Positions 41,906 to 50,833 of a DNA stretch of 64,000 nucleotides are shown here, piece after piece. The first letter of the stretch is position 1. Each line of letters opens with the position of its first letter. The notes under the pieces are model-generated. The model did not search any database. It saw nothing but the letters and a program-made list of their open reading frames with translations, and was not told the origin of the DNA. Source of the DNA: Nanobdellota archaeon (GTDB lineage Archaea; Nanobdellota; Nanobdellia; Tiddalikarchaeales; Tiddalikarchaeaceae); NCBI GenBank assembly GCA_016931175.1, contig JAFGFH010000006.1, positions 1 through 64,000 on the forward strand. The letters run 5' to 3'. The translations under genes and the position numbers were made by a program.

Positions 41906-43134
41906 AAGTAATCCTTTAAATATTCCTTAATAACTTCATTAACATCATGCTTTCTGTAAACATCAACAACTAGTTTGTTGTTATAAGTGTAAGGTTTTCC
42001 TAAAACATTATTCTTCCACTTCTTAAAGAAGTTGTCAAAGAACTCAGTTTCAACCCAAACGAAAGGACCGTAATGCTTCTTAGCCTTTGAAACATTCAAT
42101 GACTCTAACTCTATGAATAACTTCTTCTCATCAGCAACTCCGTAACTGTAAACCTGCCAGCCCTCCCTGTCAAGCATTAAACTCAATTGTTTAACCTTTC
42201 TCAAAAGTTTTGCTTTAACAACGTCGAAGTCAGCCCTGTCCTGTTTAATCTTATACATTAATAGTTTAGTTCCTCTCCTCTTGCTTCTCTCCTTAACTAA
42301 TTCACTGCTTAAACCCCTCTCATTAAATAGCTTCAACAAAGGTTCTCTTAAGAAATACCTAATCCTGAACAAGAACTCGCTGAAAGCAGGATATGATACG
42401 CTGGCGCTGGCATTCCTCTCAGGCAGCAAAGGGTCAATTATTATTAAAGGCCCGCTAGTCTTGTTTTCATCTATTTTTTTCAAAGCCTCTTCTGAACTCT
42501 TATAATTCTTTTCAATGTCAATAATTATCTTAGGCTTTGCTTTTTCAAAGAAATTAACTAAGTTCTTAAAACTCTTGAAGTAAACAATTAAGAGTTCGCA
42601 AACGTAGCCGCTGAATCCGCCTCTCGCACTCTCAGCACCATACACTTCATTCGCCTTCATGAATTGTTTGAGAAGCAGGACTTCATTCTTTAACCTTGGA
42701 TTATTCGCATATTTCTTTTTCAAATATTCTATGTGAAAATAACTAATGTCCGCACTGTTAACTGCTTTACTGGGAATATCATATTTTATTGAAGGAACTA
42801 TCTCAATATCAAACCCTTTATGATTGAATTTGTAATAATCCCTTGTTCCATGAACTAAAGACATGTTCTTGAAGCAAGGAGTTACTATCTTTTTGTAATA
42901 CTTGCTGATGCTTTTTTCATCACTGAATCTCATGAAGAAATCAAGATCGTGGTTGCCTGACATCCAGGTGCCCCTGGCAGCGCTTCCTCCCATAACAATT
43001 TCAGGAGAAACTCTCAAAGATTCTGCGGATAGTTTAAGTTTGGAAATAATTTCATTAGTGACGGATTCAAGCTTCTTAACCTCTTCACTGCCAGGCTTAA
43101 CCTTTTTAATTACTTGTTTCAGAACCTCATCCAT
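41899..43134 (-). CDS. cca: CCA tRNA nucleotidyltransferase (archaeal class I)
   Basis: 411 residues. The nucleotidyltransferase signature GGSAARGT (49-56) is followed by HDLDFF with the metal-binding Asp63 and Asp65; a third carboxylate is in FDIEIVPSI. Length and layout (palm, central, tail domains) fit archaeal CCA-adding enzymes. It adds CCA to tRNA 3' ends, needed here because tRNA-Leu(CAA) does not encode it. First gene of the unit with the NSUN methylase; a TTATTTAAAAAC TATA element lies upstream. Confidence 0.92.
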   Translation of the reverse strand: MDEVLKQVIKKVKPGSEEVKKLESVTNEIISKLKLSAESLRVSPEIVMGGSAARGTWMSGNHDLDFFMRFSDEKSISKYYKKIVTPCFKNMSLVHGTRDYYKFNHKGFDIEIVPSIKYDIPSKAVNSADISYFHIEYLKKKYANNPRLKNEVLLLKQFMKANEVYGAESARGGFSGYVCELLIVYFKSFKNLVNFFEKAKPKIIIDIEKNYKSSEEALKKIDENKTSGPLIIIDPLLPERNASASVSYPAFSEFLFRIRYFLREPLLKLFNERGLSSELVKERSKRRGTKLLMYKIKQDRADFDVVKAKLLRKVKQLSLMLDREGWQVYSYGVADEKKLFIELESLNVSKAKKHYGPFVWVETEFFDNFFKKWKNNVLGKPYTYNNKLVVDVYRKHDVNEVIKEYLKDYLC

Positions 43135-43219
43135 AATAATATATAGTAAGCCTTGTTTTTAAATAAATTGAGTAAAAGTTTAAAAAAAGAATAATCCCCC
43201 TTAAATTTTGAAAAAAAAC

Positions 43220-45832
43220 ATGATAAGCTTAGAGGTTAAACAATGGCTTGAACACAATAACATTAGTGAACTTACTAGTGTTCAGAAGAAGGCAATACCT
43301 GCTATTAAAGCAGGCAATAACGTGTTAATCACAGCACCTACTGGTTATGGAAAGACTCTAGCAGCTATTATACCCTTGTTTGAGAAACTGCTTGAGGAAG
43401 ATACTAAAGGCTTAAAAGTATTATACGTGGCGCCTACTAAGAGCTTAAACAGGGATATTTTCAAGAGAGTAATAAGATTCGCTGAACACTTGGGTTTAAC
43501 CATCAGCATAAGGCACGGGGATACAACTAGTTATGAGAGAACCAAGCAGGTTAAGAACCCTCCTAATGTTTTAGTAACAACCCCTGAATCTTTGCAGTCA
43601 ATGCTTATAAGCCAGACTATGAAGGAGAATCTCAAGTCATTAAGGTTCGTAGTAGTTGATGAGATTCACGAACTAGTTGACAGCAAGAGAGGGGTGCAGT
43701 TAACCTTAGGGCTTGAAAGACTGAGTTTAATAGCCGACTTTGCAAGGGTTGGAATCAGCGCAACTATAAGCGATATGAACGAGGTCAGTAAGTTCTTGTG
43801 CGGTGACAGGAGCTGCGAACTCGTGCAAATCAGTGAGCCTAAAGAATCACAGGTTGAAGTTTACAAACCAGTCATAGATAAATCTAACAAGGACTTGTCC
43901 AAGAAGCTTGGCATAGGAGTTTCTTTAACCACTATAATGGAGAGAATAAAACAGGATTTGAAATCTTCAGAAAGGGCTATAATCTTCGTTAACACGAGGC
44001 AACAGGCAGAAGTTTTAGCTTTCTCAATGAACAAAGCTTATCCTGATATTAAGATTGGACTGCACCATTCTTCACTTTCTAAAAAGCAGAGGATTCAGAT
44101 GGAGAAGGCTTTGAAGGAAGGAGAGTTGAAGGCTTTAATAGCAACAAGCAGCATGGAGTTAGGAATTGACGTTGGAAGCATTGACTTAGTTGTTCAATTC
44201 ATGAGCCCCAGGCAGGTTAATAAACTAGTTCAGAGGGTTGGAAGAAGCGGGCACGCTTATTACAAGAAGAGCCATGGAAAGATTTACACCCTCAACGATG
44301 ATGATTACCTGGAAAGCAAAGCAATAGTTGAATTAATGAAGCAAGGCTTTCTTGAAAAACCTGTCATCCCATTCAACGCAATGGACGTTTTAGCGCATCA
44401 AGTAATAGGGTTCGTAAAAGACAATAATTTAATCAAAGTAAGTGAGTTATTGAAAGCAGTTAATAAGAGTTATTGTTTTAATCTATCAGAGCAGGAGTTC
44501 AGGGATTTCTTAACATTCATGGAAGAGCTTAATTACCTGAACGTTTTTGGCGAGAAGATTAATCTTTCAAAGAAGAGCTTCTACTATTATTTCGAGAACG
44601 TTTCAACAATACCGGACACTAAGAATTATAATATTATTAATGTTGAAAGCAATTCCAAGATTGGAACCCTTGACGAATCCTTCGTTCTTCAATACTGCAA
44701 CCCTGGAGCCACTATTATTATGAGAGGAGAGCCTTGGGACGTGCTGGAGGTTGACGATGACAAGGTGAACGTTGGAAGAGCGCGCAGCTTCAGCGGAGCA
44801 GTTCCTTCATGGACTGGAGAGCTTATTCCTGTAAGCAAGGAGATTGCAGAACTTGTTGGTGAATTAAGAAAAGAGTATTACTCTAGTGAGGATATAATTC
44901 CTGACAATAAATCCTTCTTTGTGGAATTCTTTGAAAACAATATAATAATCCACTCCTGCCACGGTTCTAAAATAAACAACACTTTAGGCACGCTATTCTC
45001 GAGCATGATAAGCGCAAGAATAGGCACAAGCATAGGATTAAGAACAGACCCTTACAGGGTAATACTTACAGTTCCCCACACATTTTCAGTTAATACTCTG
45101 AAAGAGGTTATTAATACCATAAAACCTGAAATAATACCTTATATTATCAAATTAAGCGCTAAGAATACTACGCTATTCCACACCAGGTTCTTCAACGTCG
45201 GGCAAAGATTTGGAATCATAAAAAAAGGCGCAGAGTACATAGGAGCAAGGATTAATAAAATAGTTGACATGTACTCGAACACGCCAATCTTTACTGAAAC
45301 ACTTAATGAGATAATCAGGGAGAAGATGAGCATTGAAGAAGCACAGGAATTATTCAAGGATTTAAAGATAGAATACACTAAGAGTGACAAGGTTTCAAGA
45401 ATAGGATTCGCAGGAGTAAACTTCGGAGGATTCAGCGGCATATTCAGGAGTGCAGAATCTTATGAGGAGATTTACGCTATAGTAAAGGAGAGGCTGAACA
45501 CTAAAGTATTCAGGTTTAAATGCGTTAACTGCAAGAATAACCTTGGAGCTTTCTCTGTGCAAAGCTTCCCTTTTCAGAAGTGCCCTAAGTGCGGCGCCAA
45601 AACAATAGGTTTTGCGCCGGTAAACAAAGAGGTTGACAACGAGTGGTGGGATGAGACTTCTAACCTTTTCCTCTCTTACGGCAAGAAAGCGTGCTTCGTT
45701 CTTGCAGCTTACGGCGTCGGGGTCCGCACAGGCAAGAGGATACTTAGAAACATGACAACTGAGAAGGAATTATTGAAGAATATAATAGATGAAGAGAAAA
45801 CATTTGTGAGAACAAGAAGGTTCTGGAATTAG
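43220..45832 (+). CDS. lhr: Lhr-type DEAD/DEAH helicase
   Basis: 870 residues from ATG 43220 (TTG 43208 in frame). Superfamily 2 motifs: Q motif before VQKKAIPAI, Walker A APTGYGKT (39-46), VTTPESL, DEIHEL, ATISD and, in the second RecA domain, IFVNTRQQAE, IATSSMELGID and QRVGRSGH. The Lhr winged-helix and beta-barrel core follow, and a C-terminal four-cysteine zinc ribbon (CVNCKNN...CPKCGAK) closes the protein. Lhr proteins unwind RNA:DNA hybrids and act in repair. TATA box AGTTTAAAAAAAG at about 43177-43189. Confidence 0.88.
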   Translation: MISLEVKQWLEHNNISELTSVQKKAIPAIKAGNNVLITAPTGYGKTLAAIIPLFEKLLEEDTKGLKVLYVAPTKSLNRDIFKRVIRFAEHLGLTISIRHGDTTSYERTKQVKNPPNVLVTTPESLQSMLISQTMKENLKSLRFVVVDEIHELVDSKRGVQLTLGLERLSLIADFARVGISATISDMNEVSKFLCGDRSCELVQISEPKESQVEVYKPVIDKSNKDLSKKLGIGVSLTTIMERIKQDLKSSERAIIFVNTRQQAEVLAFSMNKAYPDIKIGLHHSSLSKKQRIQMEKALKEGELKALIATSSMELGIDVGSIDLVVQFMSPRQVNKLVQRVGRSGHAYYKKSHGKIYTLNDDDYLESKAIVELMKQGFLEKPVIPFNAMDVLAHQVIGFVKDNNLIKVSELLKAVNKSYCFNLSEQEFRDFLTFMEELNYLNVFGEKINLSKKSFYYYFENVSTIPDTKNYNIINVESNSKIGTLDESFVLQYCNPGATIIMRGEPWDVLEVDDDKVNVGRARSFSGAVPSWTGELIPVSKEIAELVGELRKEYYSSEDIIPDNKSFFVEFFENNIIIHSCHGSKINNTLGTLFSSMISARIGTSIGLRTDPYRVILTVPHTFSVNTLKEVINTIKPEIIPYIIKLSAKNTTLFHTRFFNVGQRFGIIKKGAEYIGARINKIVDMYSNTPIFTETLNEIIREKMSIEEAQELFKDLKIEYTKSDKVSRIGFAGVNFGGFSGIFRSAESYEEIYAIVKERLNTKVFRFKCVNCKNNLGAFSVQSFPFQKCPKCGAKTIGFAPVNKEVDNEWWDETSNLFLSYGKKACFVLAAYGVGVRTGKRILRNMTTEKELLKNIIDEEKTFVRTRRFWN

Positions 45833-45868
45833 AAAAGAATAAAAACAACCCATCGTTATATATCTATT

Positions 45869-46273
45869 ATGAAGATTTTTAGGAAGACTCATTTCTGGAA
45901 AGATAACAGAACATTTATAGAGATTGAAGCGAAAAATCCTGAAAAAGAGAGGGGTTTTGCAAAAGAGGGCAGTTTATTATTAAAGATTGGAGAACAGTCA
46001 AATGTTAAAGCAGCTTTTAAACTAGATGTTGACGAGGCAAGGGCTTTAAGGGACTCAATCGACATGTTCTTGAGATTCCATGACATGAAGTTTTCCGAAC
46101 TTATGACTGAACAACAAGAACAGTTTGAGAAGATACCTGATTATTATCCAAGGGACGAGTTCAGAAAAGACGAGCACGTTTCTGAACCGCAAAAAACTGA
46201 ACCCTTCTTCATGTTTGGTTCTGCAGATGAGCCCAAGAAAGAAAAGGATGTTAATTCAGAGTTTTATTTCTGA
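45869..46273 (+). CDS. Unknown acidic-tailed protein
   Basis: 134 residues. A compact N-terminal domain of ~75 residues (beta-rich RTFIEIEAKNP and LLLKIGEQSNVKAAFKLDVD, then the helix EARALRDSIDMFLRFHDMKF) is followed by a charged, disordered tail ending in SEFYF. It starts 36 bp after lhr and might be co-transcribed with it. No known family. Confidence 0.6.
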   Translation: MKIFRKTHFWKDNRTFIEIEAKNPEKERGFAKEGSLLLKIGEQSNVKAAFKLDVDEARALRDSIDMFLRFHDMKFSELMTEQQEQFEKIPDYYPRDEFRKDEHVSEPQKTEPFFMFGSADEPKKEKDVNSEFYF

Positions 46274-46596
46274 AAACCAACACTGCCTGAATTAAGTTTA
46301 TTATAACAGCTGAAGCAGTAACTGTGAAGTTCAAAACCGCTCATAACTCCCAAGAAGATGGTCGCGTTTAATGGAGTGCTGCAAGCTTCACAATTCATAA
46401 CATTCAAATCCTTTTCTAAATCAACCCATTTAACATGCATAGTCTTTTCACACTTAGGGCAGTGAAAGTCAGCAACTAATAAAGGATACTTCTTGTCATC
46501 ACCATTGTTTTTCCTAACCCTGAGCATTTTAAGAACGTTCAAAGGTTCATCATTATTAACCAGTACGAATTTACACATTGGACAAGAATCTCCCAT
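46264..46596 (-). CDS. Zinc-ribbon protein
   Basis: 110 residues with four CxxC pairs: SCPMCKF (near 5-8), HCPKCEK, NCEACST and YCFSCYN, so probably two zinc sites. No other domain. Likely nucleic acid or protein binding. It shares a divergent promoter region, with a perfect palindrome, with the gene at 46692. Confidence 0.7.
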   Translation of the reverse strand: MGDSCPMCKFVLVNNDEPLNVLKMLRVRKNNGDDKKYPLLVADFHCPKCEKTMHVKWVDLEKDLNVMNCEACSTPLNATIFLGVMSGFELHSYCFSCYNKLNSGSVGFQK

Positions 46597-46636
46597 AACT
46601 TAAATGATTAAAACTACTTCTTTTTATAAGTTCCTA

Positions 46637-46650
46637 TTACTAGTTAGTAA
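46637..46650. promoter_or_regulatory. 14-bp palindrome in a divergent promoter
   Basis: TTACTA-GT-TAGTAA is a perfect inverted repeat between two divergent genes. It sits immediately upstream of a minus-strand TATA box (CTTATAAAAAG, about 46621-46631) and about 10 bp from the plus-strand TATA (GTTTTTAAATAAA). The position suits an operator or a transcription factor site controlling both genes. AT-rich DNA makes short palindromes common, so the call is tentative. Confidence 0.35.
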
Positions 46651-46691
46651 ATACAAGGGTTTTTAAATAAATTAAACTATCTTTAATTTTT

Positions 46692-47012
46692 ATGAGTATA
46701 CTATTCTGGATTATTGGAGTAATAGCAGGATTTGACCTAATATTATACTCTTTTAACAGGATATCATCTAATATAAGAAGCAAGAACTCGCAAAAGATTA
46801 TGGTAAGAGACGAGGCGAGAGAAAAACTTGTAGAAAAGATAGCAGAACTCAATTCTAAACTAAAACAATCCCAGGAGAACCAGGTTTCTAAAAAAGATTA
46901 TACAGAGTTAAACCACAAATACCAACTGCTTCTGAACCAGTTCAGAATCGTTAATAACAAGAATAAAATATTAGCTTCAAGAGTTAAGAAATTGAAAGAC
47001 AAGATTTACTAA
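46692..47012 (+). CDS. Membrane-anchored coiled-coil protein
   Basis: 106 residues: an N-terminal membrane helix (MSILFWIIGVIAGFDLILYS) followed by a long charged coiled coil (REKLVEKIAELNSKLKQSQE onward) to a basic end (RVKKLKDKIY). Resembles a small membrane tether; no family recognised. It overlaps the ABC permease gene end by 4 bp. Confidence 0.6.
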   Translation: MSILFWIIGVIAGFDLILYSFNRISSNIRSKNSQKIMVRDEAREKLVEKIAELNSKLKQSQENQVSKKDYTELNHKYQLLLNQFRIVNNKNKILASRVKKLKDKIY

Positions 47013-48283
47013 TCTTTAACAATTAAATAGTAAGTTATTGATGAGAAAACTATAATATAACTTATTAAGTAATATGTTATACTAAATAAATTGCTTAATG
47101 CAGTGTTAAGAACCAAGGCATTGTTTAAGAAAGTGATTTCGAAACTCGTAGGCATGAAAACTAACAAGACCTTAATCATTGAAGGCAGCAGTTCTACAGG
47201 ATAGAACAAACCGCTTAATAAGAGGAACATGAATCCTAAAAAGATTGAAATCATAGTGCTTCCGGACTCGTTCTTGCTTGACAACCCGATTACGGAACCG
47301 ATTAGTGTTGATATTATTGAGGTCAAAAATACCCCGCAAAAAAGTGTTAATAAATTAATGTTGAAATAAGCGCCGTTAAGCATGAAAACCAAGAAAGCAG
47401 GTATGAAGATTGATAAACCAACTATTGAGAAGAATAACACCTTTGAGAACAAGTAATATATTATAGGAGTGGATGAAGTCTTTAGCCTTGTAAAGAATCC
47501 ATTCTTCTTATCATAAACCATGCTCACGCTTGAAAGCAGTAATATAACTATTATATTAAGAACAGTGTATAAAACTGAGAAGCTGAAACCGTCGCTGTTT
47601 TCTCCTTCAAAAACACCAACCAGTTCAGTATTTACAGGGTTAACCAGGAATTCTAAATCAATGCTGTTAAGCAAATTAATCCTGTTATAATAATCTTCCA
47701 CGCTGGCGTATAAACTGTCGTAACCGTCTCTTATTACGGGAGGCACTGAATAGTCTAGTATCTCCATCAAGTTAAGAGTTCCTTTCAAGTCGCTCTCAAT
47801 TTTATTAGTTGTGTCCTTAAGCACTTCTTCAGTCTCTCTTAAAACTCTTGTATTGAAACTGCTTATGTGATTCATCAGGTAAGACCTGGCGAAGAAGCCA
47901 AGATTCGGTTTTGAATTGTCGTAGTATAACTGCAGTGAAGGCTGCTCGTAGTTTTGAATATTTTGAGAAAATGTTTCAGGAATTATGATACCAAGCATTA
48001 CTCCCTTGCTGATATCATCTCTTATCTCTGCAGAGCAGGCATCCAAAGACTGGTTTTCAACAACTATTGCAGAAAAAGAAGAGGTTAAACCGTTTAATAA
48101 AAGTCCTGAATAATCCCCTCTGTCAAGGTTGCATACTGTAACACTTAAATCAATGTCAGTGAATGAGAACATGAACATGTAAACCAGAGAGAACAGCAGA
48201 GGAAGCAGAACTATAGTCCACACCTGCTTCTTGTTCCTCTTGAACAAGATGTACTCTTTTTTTAACAATTCTATAATCTTCAT
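47009..48283 (-). CDS. ABC-2 type transporter permease
   Basis: 424 residues: an N-terminal helix (VWTIVLLPLLFSLVYMFMFS), a large outer domain of ~200 residues, then five helices at the C-terminus, the layout of YhgE/DrrB/NatB-like ABC-2 permeases. It pairs with the ATPase upstream, whose gene it overlaps by 4 bp, to form an exporter of lipid, drug or surface-polymer type. Substrate unknown. Confidence 0.82.
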   Translation of the reverse strand: MKIIELLKKEYILFKRNKKQVWTIVLLPLLFSLVYMFMFSFTDIDLSVTVCNLDRGDYSGLLLNGLTSSFSAIVVENQSLDACSAEIRDDISKGVMLGIIIPETFSQNIQNYEQPSLQLYYDNSKPNLGFFARSYLMNHISSFNTRVLRETEEVLKDTTNKIESDLKGTLNLMEILDYSVPPVIRDGYDSLYASVEDYYNRINLLNSIDLEFLVNPVNTELVGVFEGENSDGFSFSVLYTVLNIIVILLLSSVSMVYDKKNGFFTRLKTSSTPIIYYLFSKVLFFSIVGLSIFIPAFLVFMLNGAYFNINLLTLFCGVFLTSIISTLIGSVIGLSSKNESGSTMISIFLGFMFLLLSGLFYPVELLPSMIKVLLVFMPTSFEITFLNNALVLNTALSNLFSITYYLISYIIVFSSITYYLIVKD

Positions 48284-49251
48284 TTGCTTGCCAGCATTAC
48301 CTCATCCAAGTTAGGCTCTCTTAAACTAATCTCTGCAAAGCTTTGATTATTTTTTGACAAGAAACTGTTTATTAAGCTCTTGTCACTCTGCGAGTCGAGA
48401 GCGAACTGCACCTCGTTCTTAATAGTGTAAATTATTTTTATACCTTTAAGCATAGTGTAATGGTTTAAAGATTCGAAAAAACTCTGGCTTAAACTGCTTA
48501 ACTTAATGTGGTATAAGTAATTAAAACCTATCCTGGTCTTAATATCTTTGAATGTTCCGTAAGCAAACTTTTTCCCATTCTTTAATATGAGAACTCTTGA
48601 AGAATACTTCTGCGCTTCTTCAAGCAAGTGAGTAGTTAATACAACAGTCACTCCTTTATTCTTCAGAGCTGTTAAGAAATCCCATAATATTCTTCTATTA
48701 TAATAATCCAATCCGGCGAAAGGCTCGTCAAGTATTAACAATTTTGGTGAGTGAAGGCAGCTTATTATAATGTTTAATCTCTTCCTCTGCCCCCCGCTTA
48801 ACTCGTCAGGGTAACTGTTCAAGTAATTATCCAACTTTAACTTCTTTAAGTACTCTATTCCAGTGCTTAAACCCTTTGCTTTGCTAACCCCGTTCATCTC
48901 GCTGAATAATTTAATATTCTCAGATATGGTTAATTCAGTGTAGAAACTATCTTCCTGCGAGGAGAAACCAATTAATTTCTTGGAAAAAAATGGATTCTGG
49001 CCAAAGAAGTATATGCTGCCGTCACTTATTGGATTCAAACCCACCATGCTTTTAAGCAGCGTGCTTTTCCCTCCGCCGCTTAATCCTATTACGGAGAAGA
49101 TTTCACCCCTGTAGACTACGAAATTAATATTATCAAGGAAGACTCTGCCGTTATACTTGTTTGTAAGGTTTTTAATAATTACTGCCTTATTCCTTCCCAG
49201 CTTAGGCTGTTTTGAGAATACTTCCTTAATTATCTTAATCGCTTTATTCAT
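48280..49251 (-). CDS. ABC transporter ATP-binding protein
   Basis: 323 residues. Walker A GLSGGGKST, Q-loop region GFSSQEDSFY, signature LSGGQRKRLN, Walker B LLILDEPFAGLD and switch LTTHLLEE. It continues with a ~90-residue C-terminal domain seen in DrrA/CcmA-type exporter ATPases. Energises the permease at 47009-48283. Upstream on the same strand lies a small two-helix membrane protein. Confidence 0.9.
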   Translation of the reverse strand: MNKAIKIIKEVFSKQPKLGRNKAVIIKNLTNKYNGRVFLDNINFVVYRGEIFSVIGLSGGGKSTLLKSMVGLNPISDGSIYFFGQNPFFSKKLIGFSSQEDSFYTELTISENIKLFSEMNGVSKAKGLSTGIEYLKKLKLDNYLNSYPDELSGGQRKRLNIIISCLHSPKLLILDEPFAGLDYYNRRILWDFLTALKNKGVTVVLTTHLLEEAQKYSSRVLILKNGKKFAYGTFKDIKTRIGFNYLYHIKLSSLSQSFFESLNHYTMLKGIKIIYTIKNEVQFALDSQSDKSLINSFLSKNNQSFAEISLREPNLDEVMLASK

Positions 49252-49280
49252 ACTTTTATTATAGTATAAAGCGGAGTTAT

Positions 49281-49496
49281 TTAAAGGTTAGTTTCGATAT
49301 TAACCCATTCATAAGCAAGCACTACAGAGCTTATAGCTAATACGACAAGCGCTGTCATTACAACGTATTGCAGGAGTGAAGGCTCAACGCCTACTAGTGC
49401 TGCTAAAACGAGAAATAATACTGCTTGTGTAATGTATAAAAACTCTATCTTACCTATGTTCTTTTCAAGAACTTTCTTGTTTGCTGATTTAGCCAT
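49281..49496 (-). CDS. Small two-helix membrane protein
   Basis: 71 residues: a basic start (MAKSANKKVLEKNIGK), helices FLYITQAVLFLVLAALVGV and YVVMTALVVLAISSVVLAYE, and a short tail. It lies 29 bp upstream of the ABC ATPase gene on the same strand and may be an accessory subunit of that exporter. It is divergent from the membrane-anchored regulator at 49587. Confidence 0.6.
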   Translation of the reverse strand: MAKSANKKVLEKNIGKIEFLYITQAVLFLVLAALVGVEPSLLQYVVMTALVVLAISSVVLAYEWVNIETNL

Positions 49497-49586
49497 GAAT
49501 AGTGAGAATAGTTGTTAGTTTATAACTTTATCGCAGGGGTTTTAATCCAAAAAACTTTAAAGTATAACTTATTAGTATTCTCTTTA

Positions 49587-50498
49587 ATGAGAAAACTATT
49601 TCTTTTATTAATAGTATTTTCTGCATTCTCAATAGTGTTTGCTGAGGATGTTGGAGCCAAGCTTAATTCTATTAATGTTGAGATTTTGATAAATTCTGAC
49701 TTATCAGTGGATGAATTTGTTACAGTTACTGGTTTTAACAATTACACTGTTAACTCTTCATATTTGTACGTTTTCCTGAATGATATACCTGATGATTTAA
49801 TCGTCACTGACGAAAACGGAACAGTTCTCAACCAAACTTCTTTTGTAGCTAATGGTATTTTTACAATAAGGATATTGGACACTATATCTCCTAAGAGTTC
49901 CAAAACTTATACTTTAAAATATTCCAATGATGATATTATTCAAAGATTTGACAACAACTTCGTATTCTCTTACTATTTCACTTCTTATTATAACCTCTCG
50001 GATTTCTCTCTTGAACTTGTTCTGCCGAAAGGGTTTGGTATAACTCAGAAAGATATTAATACCATATCTCCTCCGTCTTCAAGAATATTCTCAGACGGGC
50101 AGCAGATAATACTGGCTTGGGAGCAGGGAATTAATTACTTGGAGAGTAATATTTACTTGGTTTTCTTTGAAAGGATAGCTTTCGGGTTGTTCTCATTGTG
50201 GTGGATAATAGGTTCAGTATTATTGGGTGCAGGAATAGGGGCAGGTGTTACTTATTATCTTCTGAAGAGGAAGAGGAAGGATATTGTAACTATGGCTTTG
50301 ATAAGGGATGAGAAGCTCGTGGTTGATTATGTCTTAGACCATGATAATGAAGTGTTCCAGAACGATGTTGGAAAGGCTTTGGACTTTTCAAAACCAAAGC
50401 TTTCAAAGATAGTTCATAATCTTGAGGATAAAAAAATATTAAAAGTTAGTCCTGCAGGAAGGAAGAATAAGATATCTGTCAATAAGAAAGTATTATAA
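49587..50498 (+). CDS. Membrane-anchored winged-helix regulator
   Basis: 303 residues from ATG 49587, which follows a TATA-like CTTTAAAG by about 25 bp; a TTG-started frame from 49512 runs through that promoter and is unlikely. Signal peptide MRKLFLLLIVFSAFSIVFAE, then an outer beta-rich domain (~21-210), a Gly-rich membrane helix (IIGSVLLGAGIGAGVTYYLL), a basic stop-transfer (KRKRKD) and a cytoplasmic winged helix of ~65 residues (VFQNDVGKALDFSKPKLSKI, then HNLEDKKILKV). This sensor-like layout is known in archaea; it is divergent from the ABC exporter and may control it. Confidence 0.78.
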   Translation: MRKLFLLLIVFSAFSIVFAEDVGAKLNSINVEILINSDLSVDEFVTVTGFNNYTVNSSYLYVFLNDIPDDLIVTDENGTVLNQTSFVANGIFTIRILDTISPKSSKTYTLKYSNDDIIQRFDNNFVFSYYFTSYYNLSDFSLELVLPKGFGITQKDINTISPPSSRIFSDGQQIILAWEQGINYLESNIYLVFFERIAFGLFSLWWIIGSVLLGAGIGAGVTYYLLKRKRKDIVTMALIRDEKLVVDYVLDHDNEVFQNDVGKALDFSKPKLSKIVHNLEDKKILKVSPAGRKNKISVNKKVL

Positions 50499-50499
50499 A

Positions 50500-50600
50500 A
50501 GAAAAAGGAAGGAAAAGAAAGTTACTGTATGCCGTTTGTTGCTTATTGCTCGTTACTGTTTACTTTCTGCAGTTTTCCTACCTACACACACTTCTTATTT
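50500..50600 (-). ncRNA. Candidate small RNA antisense-oriented to the S-layer leader motif
   Basis: A good minus-strand TATA (CCTTTATATATGCC, about 50622-50635) predicts a start near 50595-50605, exactly where the minus strand reads CTACAAAATAAGAAG, the reverse complement of the S-layer leader 15-mer at 7615-7629. The pyrimidine-rich stretch at 50520-50499 (minus-strand T-rich) could terminate it. No ORF on that strand is convincing. This is inferred from signals only; the boundaries are approximate. Confidence 0.25.
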
Positions 50601-50605
50601 TGTAG
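50591..50605. repeat. 15-mer shared with the S-layer leader
   Basis: CTTCTTATTTTGTAG, identical to 7615-7629, preceded in both places by a TACACA run (with a one-base offset). A few identical 15-mers are expected by chance in an AT-rich window this long, so the extra flanking match and the two non-coding locations are what make it notable. Confidence 0.4.
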
Positions 50606-50806
50606 AAATTAGTAGTCTACCAGGCATATATAAAGGATTCGCTTTAACTGTTAAAACAATCATTTAATAAATTATCATATTGTATTTATTAATTATATAA
50701 ATAAACAATTATGGTTTATTTAAAGTTCAAATAGGACATTATCATAGTTGCGGTGTTTTTTACTTTTTTGCCTTTAAACATCAGGCATTTAATTAAGCCC
50801 CAATCC

Positions 50807-50833
50807 TTTATAAATGCTGTTTTTAACCGTTAA
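50807..50833 (+). promoter_or_regulatory. Promoter and palindromic operator of the histone-fold gene
   Basis: TTTATAAAT (50807-50815) is a strong TATA box; transcription should begin near 50835-50840. TTAAC-C-GTTAA (50823-50833) lies between TATA and the start, where a bound protein would block initiation. A matching palindrome at 50643-50655 lies beside the minus-strand TATA of the same intergenic region. Confidence 0.5.

Noticed and set aside
50529-50611. 27-codon frame in the intergenic region, plus strand
   Set aside because: No promoter or Shine-Dalgarno, odd Phe/Cys-rich product, and it runs across the S-layer-like 15-mer; not distinguishable from chance.
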